64,000 nt of DNA from Batillaria attramentaria (GCA_018292915.2 JACVVK020000369.1:459501-523500), one strand, 5' to 3'. Numbered from the stretch's first letter, positions 1 through 11,574 are shown. Numbers and translations: made by a program. Notes: generated from the letters alone by a model not told the origin.

Positions 1-631
1 GTTAATCCACGATCACATGTCTGAAGTTAATACAATATCTTATCAAAATGAAGCATAAGTACAGAAACAATTTCAGGAGAATCCTTTGACTTGGTTGGCT
101 ACACGAGAAGCCGAAACCTTACGACCAGGAAAAACAAAGAAAGACTGGATGTGACAGAAAAACAGCAACCACAGTTTACGAAAGAGACTGTATGTATTTA
201 GAAATAGCATTTCTATTGATTTACGCATTAATTTTGTAACGACATAAGGATGAGGCTGTTCACCTTTTCGGTCTAACATTACACGCTGTATTAATTCGAA
301 ATCCGATTACGTTCTCCTCGACCGGCTGGTGAGAGATCAGTGAAACAAAACTTGTGTTTCTCAACCTCTAAAACCGAAAAGAACAGATGTGATAAATAAC
401 GCCCCGTACTTCGGTTTTCACTCTCTGCACTTTCAGGTTTGACTGTAGCGTATGCGGCTTTGTAGTGATCGGTCGGTCTATTCTGCGTGTCAACACAGTT
501 ACTACTCAAAGGGAAAGTAGTTGACAAGATCCGCTGGGCCAGCAGTAGCTTTACGGTTTTGTTTTTTATCCCACGATGTTTTCTTTTGAAGCCCCTGGCC
601 ATTAGGTGGGCTAAGGGGGATTATTGCTATC

Positions 632-633
<2 letters not shown>
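1..633. other. No recognised gene or repeat
   Basis: I see only short chance frames here. Nothing matches a domain I know. Confidence 0.4.
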
Positions 634-678
<45 letters not shown>

Positions 679-720
679 AACTTAAAAAAAAAAAATTAAA
701 TACAACTTAAAAAAAAAAAA
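634..720. repeat. (TG)n microsatellite followed by two A-rich tracts
   Basis: About 40 bp of alternating TG are followed by two copies of ACTT plus an oligo-A run (ACTTAAAA..., from about 679 and 706). Confidence 0.9.
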
Positions 721-1362
721 AAACGGAGGAAAAACGAACTGAATGAAGAATGTACAATAGAGTAATATGGCTAAACTGGGTGTGCCCACTGATCAGAGAG
801 TGCGCGTGTGCGTTGCACCAGATCGATATATCATTTGCATACCACTCCGCATTGCTGCCGCCATAACACAGGCACATCCCGCTATTGGAAAAGCCTCATT
901 AGTCACAGAAATCTGCTTGGCGGTCGCTGATTGGACTGCTGTAATGTGACGTCACGAACTGACCAGATCGATGACTGCTCAGTTTCCCTGTTAGCTCTAC
1001 CTCCCATCAGTACTGCCGTGACATTAACATATTACGTTAATAGGGAATTTGCAGAACTGTGCTGGGGAATTTAGAAAACATTTGGACGAAAGTGGTACGC
1101 GCATGCATACATGGAATTGATTTCTTTCTACAGTAAGTGGCGAAAGATAAACTTGTCAACAAAGAGGCAAACAACAGTGTTCAGCTTGTTCGGTCCATGA
1201 CTAAACTGATGTGAAAGAGCGGACTCTGTGACTGGAGGTGCGGCTTTAGTGTCGCTGTCGCATCTTTCGTTATTTTTCCTCCCTCCTTCTCTCTTTTTTA
1301 TTTAACATATCTATCTTCACGAGTTTTACTAGTTGACAAACAGTCGTGTACAACGGTGCATC
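721..1362. other. Presumed promoter and 5' untranslated region of the LDLa gene
   Basis: No domain is recognisable in the short frames. The interval precedes the signal-peptide ATG at 1363. I see a T/C-rich run and a TTATTTAAC element near 1300, but no convincing TATA box or initiator that I can date to this gene. Confidence 0.25.
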
Positions 1363-1814
1363 ATGATCACGAACAAACACGTCGTGTTCTTCCTTGTGTT
1401 CCTGCTGTGTTTCACCTCAAACTCCCAGACTGGGGGACCTCATCCAGCTGAGGACGAGGACACACAAGACGGACTTGTGACGACTGCGAACTCGCAAATC
1501 TCAAAGACAGAGAGATTTCAGAGCCGTAGTACAGACAGTACAACTGCACTGGAGACACTGCGAAGGAAAGAAGAAGGGGGGACTTCTTTTCTTAGACCTA
1601 ACAGTGTCCGAGACAGACTATACAGTGTCCGAGACAGACTATACTGAGCCACCAGGACATGACGTGGTCAGCGGAGTGTGGCCAGTCACCACCACGCGAA
1701 GAACGACAGCCGGAGACGACACGACGGCCGTGCAAGCGACTTCGTCTGATGGTCATGAGCTGTTCCACACTGACACGACAAGTGTAGATGGCGTAACTGG
1801 TGTCACATCAGCAG
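1363..1814 (+). CDS. First exon(s) of a secreted or membrane LDLa-repeat protein: signal peptide plus Thr-rich spacer
   Basis: The ATG at 1363 opens a frame starting with a hydrophobic core (VVFFLVFLLCF) typical of a signal peptide, followed by a polar, acidic stretch. This frame stops at 1645-1647. A second frame is open through 1596-1814, is rich in Thr/Ser/Asp (mucin-like spacer) and holds a 7-residue tandem repeat, VSETDYT twice, from a 21-bp DNA repeat at 1601-1642. That frame ends at GCAG|GTAAAT (donor at 1815) in phase 1, matching the phase of every LDLa exon downstream, so I take it as the true coding frame there. The two frames could be joined by a mini-intron: a pyrimidine-rich acceptor ends at 1595, and GT donors at 1526 or 1538 would leave the phase-1 base needed. 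A one-base indel, for example in the G6 run at 1576-1581, is the alternative. Signal peptide: fairly sure; exact structure: uncertain. Confidence 0.55.
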
Positions 1815-1959
1815 GTAAATTAACCCCTTGTTTCTCTCTCATCCTGTTTTGCTTTCCGTCATCCTATTTTGATGTTTATGTTTGAAATTATGAGCGGCTA
1901 AAAGAAAGAAGGCCTTGTGGAATTTTATGTTTCATATTATGACTTTGGAACATGAAATC

Positions 1960-2046
1960 CATTGACTGACTGACTGACTCTCTCTCTCTCTCTCTTGGCG
2001 TTAAGCCCTAACTAACTAACTAACTAACTAACTAACTCTCTCTCTT
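1960..2046. repeat. Simple repeats (GACT)n, (TC)n and (AACT)n after an AAGCCCTAA motif
   Basis: GCGTTAAGCCCTAA is followed by tandem AACT units, then TC. The same AAGCCCTAA plus 4-bp-unit tail occurs at 57817-57842, where it ends an insertion. This may therefore be a short 3' end of the same retroelement family. Confidence 0.45.
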
Positions 2047-2884
2047 GTTTTGCGTGCACTTGTTTGTATAACGTACAACACCCATTTTCAGTTGGTACAT
2101 ATGCATACTTACAATTACTTTATGTGCATGGCTAGTGGAATAGATTGGTAACTGAAGTATCAGCTACAACAGAATTCGTGTGCGGATACGCGTGCGGTCG
2201 TGTGGTGGCTCTTTTATTTTGTGTTTGTCGTTTTGGTTAGCCGGTACTCTTTTCTTTAAAATAGTATCTTTACTTTGTAGTTGTAGCAACGGCAAGTTGT
2301 AATACTGGTCAGTCGACCAGAGACTTCCACCGTTAGAAAGTGAAGGTTCATTTCTCTCTCTCTCTCTCCGCTAGGACACGAAAGCTCGGCCCTAACCGCC
2401 CCCATCCCCGCTCCCCCCCCCCCACCCGCCCCATTATACAAAACGTTACTCAGGTGCAAACGTTTTTCTACACGTTGACTATAGTGTTCAAGTCAAGGGA
2501 TTCTGTCGCATGGAATCTTTACCGTGCACATATGAAAACGAGTGTAAAAAAAAGGTGAGACAGGCGTCTGTGATATCTGATGCCTACTAAAAAAAATAAA
2601 TTAAAAAAAAAAACGGTACAAAAGGACACAGAACAAGTTCTGGACTGGTATGCACGTCAGAACCGGTTAGCTTAAACACGTTTAGAGCTTAAACGCGGTT
2701 AGCTATACGGGCCCTAACCGCGTATAAACCCTAACCGGATTTGGTATGCACGACGCGCTAAACGGAAACGTATAGCTAAACGCCACGTTAAAGGTGAGAT
2801 ATTTATAGATTACTGGGAAAACCCGCTCCGCTGTGTGCTTTCGGTTTAATCCAACTACACGTGGAAGTTTCTGAAATTTGCAGC

Positions 2885-3088
2885 ATGACGGAGAAAGTCG
2901 GAAAAAGGGCCAGAATAGGTAACTTCAGTGCTGAGCAAGTTAGAATACTACTTGAAGAGCTGCAAGTAGAACATATGACCGTTTTCAGCAGCCACAGCGC
3001 CACCATAACGCAACACCCTCGCATTGTGCACGCTCCCTGGCCACTTGGCCACACAGTTGATGAAGACGAGGTCCGCGTCACAGAATAA
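2885..3088 (+). pseudogene. SANT/Myb-like domain fragment of a Harbinger accessory gene
   Basis: The frame starts MTEKVGKRARIGNFSAEQ and continues VRILLEELQVEH. This resembles the N-terminal helix of Myb/SANT-like proteins encoded by PIF/Harbinger elements (NFS-x-x-E-x-x-x-L). The later part of the domain is lost, and the frame ends about 65 residues in. In intact elements this protein helps the transposase bind DNA. Assignment rests on a short motif and on the transposase fragment 330 bp away. Confidence 0.5.
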
Positions 3089-3159
3089 TGAGATCACCCG
3101 ATAACAGCCGAAATGATGAAATCAATAATTAATTAATACTCACATTTTCTGTCTAAATA

Positions 3160-3212
<53 letters not shown>

Positions 3213-3277
3213 TGCACGCAACTGACACACGCCACGCACACACGCACGGCACGCACACACGCACGCACACACACACT

Positions 3278-3311
<34 letters not shown>

Positions 3312-3411
3312 CACGCACTGACACACGCACGCACACACGCCTGCACGCACGCACACACACACAACACATACCACACACACACACACACACACACCACACA
3401 CACACACATTC
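3160..3411. repeat. Compound (CA)n microsatellite
   Basis: About 250 bp of CA repeats interrupted by GCAC and TGAC variants, inside the Harbinger-like element. It causes spurious Cys/Val- or His/Thr-rich frames on both strands. Confidence 0.95.
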
Positions 3412-3418
3412 TTCTCTG

Positions 3419-3516
3419 TCGTCGTACGTGTCGAAGGGATTAGTACGGTCCCGGAAAATTCGGTTTCTTCGTAGAAGACGCCGCTGTCGTGCTTGGAGAA
3501 ACAAAAGTGCCGCCAT
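3419..3516 (-). pseudogene. HARBI1-type transposase N-terminal fragment
   Basis: On the minus strand, [18 protein letters not shown] is the conserved N-terminal block of PIF/Harbinger transposases (F-R-D-R-x-N-P-F-D-x-Y-D-D). Closely similar blocks occur at 14100-14226 and 20438-20644. It breaks off into the CA repeat, so the catalytic DDE domain is missing. The gene points towards the SANT fragment (convergent). Confidence 0.75.
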
Positions 3517-4010
3517 ATTTACACGCGTTTAGGCCCGCTATCGGACCCCCAGAGGTGCGATAACTTTAAACGCGAAATCCGTATAGGACAGGCTAACCGG
3601 ATTGGACGTGCATACCGATTTTTCCCGCCTATCTGCCCGTATAGGGGTTAAACGCGGTTAGTCCACTAAACGGACCGACGTGCATACGGGCCCTGGTGAG
3701 GGAGACTGCACTAGTAGAGAAAAACCTTACTAATGATGATGTAGCTTTAGTGGAAAGGAGACAAGAACTGCCTGATATTTGGGGGAAGGGGGGGGGGGGG
3801 GGGGGGGGGCTGGGGGCACTGATGGAATGGTTTGGAAAGTTCGATACGGAGGGTGAGCGAGCAAAAAGCTATTCTTGTAGTTTAGAAAAAAGGAAAACAT
3901 TTTGAAAAAAGTCAGTAAACCTTGTGAGTAAAAGATAATGGAGAAACTGTTTGATAACATTTTCTAGCAATATTACTGCATGTGTGTCTGTAAACGTGCC
4001 ACTATTCTAG

Positions 4011-5115
4011 ATGGTTCAAGGCGATCCCTGTTCGTCCTACATCTACTTGACTTGTGCAGAAGTCACAGAAATGAAACAGTTAAAGATTAATGAACTTGAA
4101 ATACTGTCTTTTGCATATGACACATCTGATTTTCTTGATGGTAGTGAAACATCTTTCACTGAGAGCATACAGTGTCTCATATTTTGCTTCGCTATCAGGA
4201 CTAAAAATTAATCATGACAAAACACAAGTGGTCTGGCTAGGACCAAGAAGAAAAAAAACGCTGAAGTATAGTACATGCGCGACGCCAGCTTAGAAGCCTG
4301 GGGTGTTTAAGGTCCTGGAAATACTATTTTTCACCGAGACAGACAGAACTGTTCAGATTAACCATAATATAAAACGGACTCTCATAATCTGGTCTAAAAG
4401 ACAACTTACCCCCTTTGGAAAAATAACTGTCATCAAGATTCAGACTTAAAAACAGTCTAGAAGTGTAGAAACAAGATCTGGGCTGATATTTAAAAAAAAA
4501 AAAGTTCCAAATGTGGACCAAAACACTACTGTTCCAAATGTGGACCAAAACACTACTATCTGAATGTTTGTATTATAACATCAAAGTTAAACGAGGTAGA
4601 CAGATTACTCATAAGTCTATGCAGGATTTGAAAAACAATGGAATATTTGCTACTGGGTTTTAATTTATTGTTAACTCAGGCGTTATTAGTACTGCTAAGG
4701 AATACAATCGCCAGCTAAGGCTTGAGAAAACTGGTAACTGTACTGTAGATAGCAAAGTGTGGACTTTGATCATGCATGAAGAACCAAAGGTTGTGTACTC
4801 TGTTTTTGTCGAGCCTGAGTCAGATCCAGTCTGTACAGTGCAATGGTCACAGCACTTTACCGATCTACCATAATGGAATGTGATATTTTGTATTTTGTAT
4901 TTTATGTGATATCACAACTATACCTGATCCAGATAGATGGTTTCAGTCTAGACAGTTACACCGTCTACTTCCCACTACGAGATTCTTACACTTCACAAAA
5001 TTATCTGATTCTGCAAGTTTTACATTCTGTTGTTTTAAAGAGGAAACTTCGAGACAATTGTGCTGGGGTTGCCCGCATGTGTACAGCTATTTTGGGATTC
5101 AGGGCAGGGATGGCT
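4011..5115 (+). pseudogene. Degenerate L1/Tx1-like LINE ORF2 fragment
   Basis: Several frames carry pieces collinear with the LINE ORF2 at 51600-53120. QGDP...YIYLTCAEV matches its GDPISAYLYLIAAEI block. SGLKINHDKTQVVWLG (about 4195-4240) matches SGLVINNEKTNIIWIG. RQLTPFGKITVIK (about 4398-4440) matches RHLTPFGKITVIK. RWFQSRQLHRLLPTTRFLH (about 4937-4995) matches its C-terminal RWFQTRLLHRILPTERYLH. The RT FADD motif has become YDTSD. Frameshifts and stops make it a dead, 5'-truncated copy. Confidence 0.75.
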
Positions 5116-5985
5116 TAATAGAAACTGTGATAATGGTGCAACATTAACTCTGACACAATCCTTAAACAGATTTTATAAATAGAGAGGCGCCTTGTCGTTT
5201 AGAATTGTACGTATTAGGACAAAGCAAGACGCTTGCTGAAAGGGAGATAACCAAGGTCTTGAAGTTGTTTTCGGTGGACTGAGCGTTAGGACGGATTAGT
5301 TTTATACCCCGTCTGTACAGTGAATCCATCTTTAAAAAAACAAAAGCAACAACAACAACAACAAAATGGTGTTCACCACAGCCATCCCAGATGGTTAAAG
5401 CGCGATCTCCGCATATCAATGTTAGTTTTGCCAGGAGAAACTGTTTTTCTCGAACCAGCTTTCCCAAGTTTATCAAGCTGTGACTGCCACATGAGCTGGT
5501 CATCAGTGACAACCCCTAGCAACCGATGTTCATGAAATTGTTCGGTACAACGGAATTAAAAGAAAAGTGAATTTGGGGAGGACGGAGCTGGTGTTTTTGG
5601 CGGGTATTTTTACAAGCATGCTTTTGGTTTTTAATGGATTGACTACCCTATGACTGTGTTTAACAGCTATGTGAAAATAGCGCCAGAAGTGTTGTCATGT
5701 TCTCAGTGCACAATGCTCGTGTGCCAGACCGAAGGGTTATTCCGCTATTTCGTCACAATGAGCAAGCCAGTCTCATCAACTGTATGAATCACAGCTTAGA
5801 CCTAGCACATTGGACAATTCTGAGCGGGAACGTCAAAGCAATATCGGGGCCCGATCGATAGCTGCTTGGTTTCGAGTCAGCTCTACCTTCCTTCTCGACT
5901 GTTGTGCACCAGACATCAACATTAATATCCAACATAGTATTAGTGGCACGTTTTGAGAACAGTCCAAAGCAATATAAACAACAAC
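5116..5985. other. No recognised feature
   Basis: There is a short CAA run at 5347-5365. Frames are short and show no domain I recognise. Confidence 0.4.
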
Positions 5986-6047
5986 AACAACAACACACAC
6001 ACACACACACACACTGACACACACACACACATGCACACGCGCGCGCG

Positions 6048-6105
<58 letters not shown>
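5977..6105. repeat. (CAA)n followed by a compound (CA)n microsatellite
   Basis: Six CAA units run into CA repeats with TGAC and GCGCGCG interruptions. Confidence 0.95.
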
Positions 6106-6106
<1 letters not shown>

Positions 6107-6242
6107 ACACGTAATAACGATATACAAAAAGAAGTGAGGTGAACTTGTAATTTGTTTTGTATATAGATTGCTTGATATTGTTGTTGTTACAGACGTAATC
6201 ATTCTGTTCACCACACAAAGAGAATTTAGTTTCTTCCTCTTG

Positions 6243-6362
6243 TCGCGTTCGTATCCCGGCTGGGGCCAAATAATTGTGTGTGCTGGCTTTTTCATCGTTG
6301 CCCCGTCTTTGAATCACCCAAATGTGGTGGGAAAGGGCGTGAAACCCCCAAACACCCACCCA
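6243..6362 (+). mobile_element. tRNA-derived SINE, 5'-truncated
   Basis: Starts in the B-box region (GTTCGTATCCC) and continues GGCTGGGGCCAAATA... to the CCCCCAAACACCCACCC tail. It matches the full copy at 54940-55110 along its length. The tRNA A-box part is missing. Confidence 0.7.
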
Positions 6363-6544
6363 CTCTTCCTTTTGTCGCTTCAGAGCTATTCAAGGTTAAA
6401 TGTTTGGCGTAAATCTAAACGTGAGCCACTGAACTTTCTTATTGAATGGCGTGTCGGCACTCTGGTAAATGTTGCGGGTCATGAGTTTGAATCCTCACTG
6501 GGAGCTAAAAGTGTATCTGATTTTCATCGCTTCGTCTTAAGCAG

Positions 6545-6720
6545 GGAGCCGGGACAGTCCAGAGGTAGAGCGTTGGACTTTCAATGGTCGGGTAGTGGGT
6601 TTTATCCAAAAATCTAATGTTTGTGATGGCGTTTTTCTCGTTTCCCCGTATATCACCCGCATTTCCCCCGTATATTACCCGCATTTCGTAGAAAAGGGAC
6701 ACCCACCCACATACCCGTCT
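6545..6720 (+). mobile_element. Degenerate tRNA-derived SINE
   Basis: GAGCCGGGACAGTCCAGAGG-TAGAGCGTTGGACTTTC resembles the head of the SINE at 54944 (GAGCCGGGGTGGTCGAATGG). The B box is decayed (GTGGGTTTTATCC). The body keeps a GAAAAGGGACACCCACCCAC-like tail. A short internal CCCGTATAT/CCGCATTTC duplication is present. Confidence 0.45.
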
Positions 6721-6824
6721 ACAGTGGTGGAAAAGAACGTGAAACTAGAAGAAACAGCAGAAGCTATACGTATAGTTTTGGTGATACATGTACCGTACGC
6801 GGTGCACGCCAGGGACAAGGTCGC

Positions 6825-7900
6825 TGTCCACACTGTACTGACTGTAATTCTGTACTCTATACCACTGTACTGACTGTAATTCTGTACTCTATACCACTGT
6901 CCACACTGTACTGACTGTAATTCTGTACTCTATACCACTGTCCACACTGTACTGACTGTAATTCTGTACTCTATACCACTGTCCACACTGTACTGACTGT
7001 AATTCTGTACTCTATACCACTGTCCACACTGTACTGACTGTAATTCTGTACTCTATACCACTGTCCACACTGTACTGACTGTAATTCTGTACTCTATACC
7101 ACTGTCCACACTGTACTGACTGTAATTCTGTACTCTATACCACTGTCCACACTGTACTGACTGTAATTCTGTACTCTATACCACTGTCCACACTGTACTG
7201 ACTGTAATTCTGTACTCTATACGACTGTCCACACTGTACTGACTGTAATTCTGTACTCTATACGACTGTCCACACTGTACTGACTGTAATTCTGTACTCT
7301 ATACGACTGTCCACACTGTACTGACTGTAATTCTGTACTCTATACCACTGTCCACACTGTACTGACTGTAATTCTGTACTCTATACCACTGTCCACACTG
7401 TACTGACTGTAATTCTGTACTCTATACCACTGTCCACACTGTACTGACTGTAATTCTGTACTCTATACCACTGTCCACACTGTACTGACTGTAATTCTGT
7501 ACTCTATACCACTGTCCACACTGTACTGACTGTAATTCTGTACTCTATACCACTGTCCACACTGTACTGACTGTAATTCTGTACTCTATACCACTGTCCA
7601 CACTGTACTGACTGTAATTCTGTACTCTATACCACTGTCCACACTGTACTGACTGTAATTCTGTACTCTATACCACTGTCCACACTGTACTGACTGTAAT
7701 TCTGTACTCTATACCACTGTCCACACTGTACTGACTGTAATTCTGTACTCTATACCACTGTCCACACTGTACTGACTGTAATTCTGTACTCTATACCACT
7801 GTACTGACTGTAATTCTGTACTCTATACCACTGTACTGACTGTAATTCTGTACTCTATACCACTGTACTGACTGTAATTCTGTACTCTATACCACTGTAC
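6825..7900. repeat. 41-bp minisatellite, about 27 units
   Basis: The unit is GTCCACACT followed by GTACTGACTGTAATTCTGTA and CTCTATACCACT (41 bp). One early unit and the last three lack GTCCACACT (32 bp). Copies are nearly identical. Three consecutive units near 7218, 7259 and 7300 share a C-to-G change (TATACGAC), showing recent local spread of a variant. Confidence 0.95.
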
Positions 7901-8435
7901 CCTGTACGACATCAATAATAACTATAATAAAGGAAACTTATCAAGCGCTTATACTTGTATAATAACAGGCTGTAAGCGCCCTACGTGACGACAAAGCTCA
8001 GTACAGTTTACAACTCACAGGCAGCGTAAACTACAATTTACAATGAAGTACCTAATAACGAAAGTCAGCCACGTAAGACACAAATACAAAATACACATGA
8101 AAAGCTTGCGTAGCGCACAACACACAGGCATCATGTTAACTATACGCACATTCTCAACATGCACCGATGCAGGACAGCGGATAGACTAAATCAGTTTTGG
8201 GTTTTGAACAGGTGGGGTTGAAAATCTCTATTTACTTGTCTGGCACACTACAATGTTGCGAAAACTTTTACATTTTACACCAAAGGATGGGTGTTGTGAT
8301 AATTTTACTATTTTTTCTGGTCCTTTTCTCGCCCTTTTTTTTTTTTTTTTTTTTTTCCCCGCGCCGTGTATGTCAGTACGTCCGCAGAGTTACCTTTTGT
8401 TTGTTTGTTGAAGTTATGTCCCATTTGTTTATGTC
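7901..8435. other. No recognised gene; T-rich tract at 8336-8357
   Basis: Intronic-looking sequence with a poly-T run. I find no domain or repeat match within the window. Confidence 0.35.
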
Positions 8436-8458
8436 CTGAAGAAGGCGTAAGCCGAAAC
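8436..8458 (+). other. CTGAAGA...GAAAC motif, possible hammerhead-like or Penelope-type remnant
   Basis: CTGAAGA is followed by AGGC-GTAA-GCC, able to pair GGC with GCC, and then GAAAC. This is the order of the hammerhead core (CUGANGA, stem II, GAAA). An extra A lies beside stem II, and the flanking stems I and III look weak. The motif is also reminiscent of sequences found in Penelope-like elements. Weak evidence. Confidence 0.25.
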
Positions 8459-10489
8459 GTCGACCTGTGCCGTCCTTTGTCAAAGCACTCTCTGGGGCAC
8501 AGAGTCTTTCAGTGGAAAGTACCTCTGTGCACAGTGGGGAAATGGCGCTCACTGCGCTACCGTGACGGGCCTAAATTGTCTCGGTGCTCTCAAACACAAG
8601 GTCGCGCACTATGTCATCCTTGACCAGCTTTGAACCCAGAGGGATCCTCAGTGGCGCAAGTGATGGCAGGCTGTCTTCAGAGGGAAAGTAGGCGTGTTTC
8701 TGAATCAGAGACATACATAACATGTCTCTGTCTGAATGGACAGATCTATTATTACATTCAGTCCTAGAGCACGGGTGTGTATGCTTTTGTAATCGTCTCT
8801 TATTCCACCACAAGGCAGGTACGTGATCGTCTGCACCGTGCAATAATACTTGCCTGTAGAGTGCAACACCCTTGCCTGTCAGAGTGCAACCCCCTTGCCG
8901 TTTACTCACATCCTGTTGGATCAGTGTACCACGTAAACAGTGCCATCAAAGCGCAACAATAATTGTCCGCTGGCAAAGATTTTGCCCAAACGAAAAGTGG
9001 TCGGATATTCAAGACTTCGTTTCAAATCGAATCATATGACACACAAGTCTTCGCTTTTCTAAAAAAAAATTCGCCATTTTTAAAAAATGGCGCTGGGTGT
9101 AAGCAGGCTACGCGATACAGATGCAAATCTGGAGGAAAACGCTATATATTCCTCTTACACATAACGCTGCAGATGACACCCTAGAAATGCTTTAAAATTC
9201 ACCAAAAAATTCACAAAAATCAGGCAGCCATAGACTCATGCGTAGAGGAAATTTAAACAAATTCCAATATTCCGTTTTTTGGCAATGTTGGCAGCGACCA
9301 CATACCCCCTCATTCCACGGTCGTCTGCTGGCTCCTGTGCCAGCCGCGCATGAATACAAATAGTCCCACAAGCCAGCCTCATTTTTCCCTAATTTTACTA
9401 TTACCTGGCATGAAACTTGTTTACAAAGCCAACAAAAAGCACCAGATTGCCATTGTTTACTCTGCACACACATTTTAAAAGGGGCAAAGATTTTATACTA
9501 TATTTAGCCGAGTTCTTACTACATGCCCCGGAAGCTAATACTATCACGTAGCCTAAGCAGTCACATTTCACGCCCCGCCGAAAAGGGACTGCACTCTGGA
9601 GTCTATTGTCAAAGTTAAGTGGTTTCTGTCCCTTTTGTGTCGCTTTTATTTGCTTAACTTGTAACCACTTCGCAGTCATTACCGTTTCCGTTTCTATTTT
9701 ACATTTTTATCAAATGCGCTTGACTCCTTGCTTGAAAACAGTAGTTTATATTAGGATATAGCACAACTGGCAAGCGCGAAGCCTTGCGTCGCGGTAATAT
9801 GGCACCAAGGCTAGTGTAAAACGAAGCGACTGAGTTAGTCTGCTTTTACAAAAGCGCAACAAGCGATTGTACAAGAAAATCAAAGAAACAAAGAAAGTCG
9901 TATTTCTCAGATACTAGATGCTGCAAAGTAAAGTATGTGTCCCCCCCTCCCTCCCTCCCCTCTCCTTCCCCCCATCCATTCATTCAGCGCTTGACACAGG
10001 TTCTGTATTTTCTGTAACTGAATGGTTTAGGGAGTTGATTCCATAGAGCCGCAGCTTGAAAGGAAAGGGTTTCTGACGGAATGTTTTAGTTTTTACAGTG
10101 AGGGTGCAAAGAATGTTAGTGCCAGAAGAGCTAAATAACTACAGTGCTTTACCCAGTCTCTTGGATTGGCTCACAGCGCCGCGGACTGAACCCAACACGC
10201 ACGATCACGTGAATCACACGCATTCTCTCACATACCGGGCATAAACACATTATATTCACTTGTTTCGAAGGGCCAGTTTAGCAACTGGGTGAAGGGGCCC
10301 CAACTCTTTGCCAGACAGTTCCAGTGGTGTTCCTCCCAGGTAATGGTTTGAATCCACTGAGGGCTCGAAAGCTGGGGCAATTTTTATTATGCATGATGAT
10401 GAAGATGAGGATGATGGTAAGATGATGCTATGGAGGTCCGTGTGGTTTGAGACTGCGGGACAGGGCCGCATTCCACGCTTCCTGGCATA
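8459..10489. other. No recognised gene
   Basis: A 20-bp palindrome-like CGCCATTTTT/AAAAAATGGCG lies at 9072-9093. C-rich and T-rich runs lie near 9943-9973. No frame shows a domain I know. Confidence 0.35.
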
Positions 10490-10768
10490 AATATCCCGGC
10501 ATTAACCAGGCCCGGGAACTACGGCACCTGCGGTGCCGGCCGTGTAATCATCCACATCATACGACGTGGGAAGCACCCTCAAAGTCGCACCCGTGAAGTG
10601 GGTGAATCTCGGCTGTGTGGCAACAGCCTCCCCATTAGGCCGATAGCACACCCGCTTTGGGTAGGAGCCGACCTAGGTAGGAAAAATCCCGCTTGCCTCG
10701 GCTGGGACTCGAACCCGGGTCTCCCGGTCCATGGTCCGAAGTGTTAACCACTACACTACGGGGGCCGG
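10490..10768 (-). mobile_element. tRNA-derived SINE
   Basis: On the minus strand the head reads TAGTGTAGTGGTTAACAC (A-box-like) and about 30 bases later GGTTCGAGTCCC (B box), the internal RNA polymerase III promoter of a tRNA-derived SINE. The roughly 200-bp body towards 10490 is GC-rich and unlike the other SINEs here, so this is a separate family. Confidence 0.7.
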
Positions 10769-11009
10769 TGAAAGTGCTTATTATTATCTTTCACACCGTA
10801 CCCAACACGATTAGGAAACATCTGAGGAAGACCTCTTTCCCAAAAAAAAATCTAAAAATTACTAAAATCGCCCTGTTGGCAATGGTTTGTATGCACACAG
10901 TGCCTCGGTCACGGGGGAATTACACCGTACACGACGCGAGGTCAAGGTCGGCAATGAGTTAAAAGTGGTTTTTAGACTCCAGACATGTGTAAAAGACCGT
11001 ATTTAACTT
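10769..11009. other. No recognised feature
   Basis: Short frames only. Confidence 0.3.
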
Positions 11010-11105
11010 TCGAATCCCGGTTCGGGCCAAATATATTTGTGCTGGCCCTTTTCACCAGCATCAACATATCAACCCTGTGGCTTTGAATAAGGTCACTGAA
11101 AATGA
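11010..11105 (+). mobile_element. SINE fragment
   Basis: TTCGAATCCCGGTTCGGGCC then AAATATATTTGTGCTGGCCC matches the B box and body start of the SINE at 54940-55110, then diverges. Confidence 0.55.
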
Positions 11106-11426
11106 ATGGTCTTCAGACCGTGCTGATTTCGGGTGTGGTAAAGAGTAAGCAGTTACTAAAAGAGTGCCATCATTCACCCAAGACACCGCTTTCTTGGACT
11201 TTCACCGAAACTCTGTGGCTTTGGTCTTTGTGTGTGAGATCACTGGAAACTGTATGACGAAATGACAACTATGCCAGTTACAAGTATGAGATATGAATTG
11301 CCTCGCATTTGTGATCACCGAGAAAATGAAAGTACTAATTAGAAGCTTGACTATCACTAAAGGTCATTCAAAATTATAGCAATGGAACGTACGGCCTCGC
11401 CACTAACTGTCAACTCTGTCACGTTC

Positions 11427-11555
11427 AATGCCGCCCCCCCCCCTCCACCCCCACCTCCCAATATCCTCCCTCTTTTTACTGTAACTCCCCCCCCTCCCCC
11501 CGCCTCCCCACGCTCTCACCCACCACTCTCTCCCCTCCCCACTCGTTCCCTTCCC
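11427..11555. repeat. C-rich low-complexity tract
   Basis: Runs of C with CCTCCCC units produce a spurious proline-rich frame. Confidence 0.8.
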
Positions 11556-11574
11556 TTTTCGTTTCTGTAGTGTT

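Larger units (their letters stand above)
2643..3692. mobile_element. Nonautonomous PIF/Harbinger-like transposon with a CTG target duplication
   Basis: CTG at 2640-2642 and 3693-3695 flanks a 1.05-kb interval with imperfect terminal inverted repeats sharing TATGCACGTC. The subterminal parts carry many AACCGCG/CGCGGTTA motifs in both orientations. Inside are fragments of a SANT/Myb-like gene (+) and of a HARBI1-type transposase (-), the two genes typical of Harbinger elements. A 3-bp CWG target duplication is known for some Harbinger families. No DDE catalytic core remains, so it would need a helper. Confidence 0.7.

Noticed and set aside
3140..3532. Cys/Val- and His/Thr-rich frames of up to 118 codons
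   Set aside because: They are translations of CA/TG microsatellites and carry no domain except the HARBI1 fragment at 3419-3516.
11382..11570. Proline-rich protein frame
   Set aside because: Comes from a C-rich low-complexity tract.
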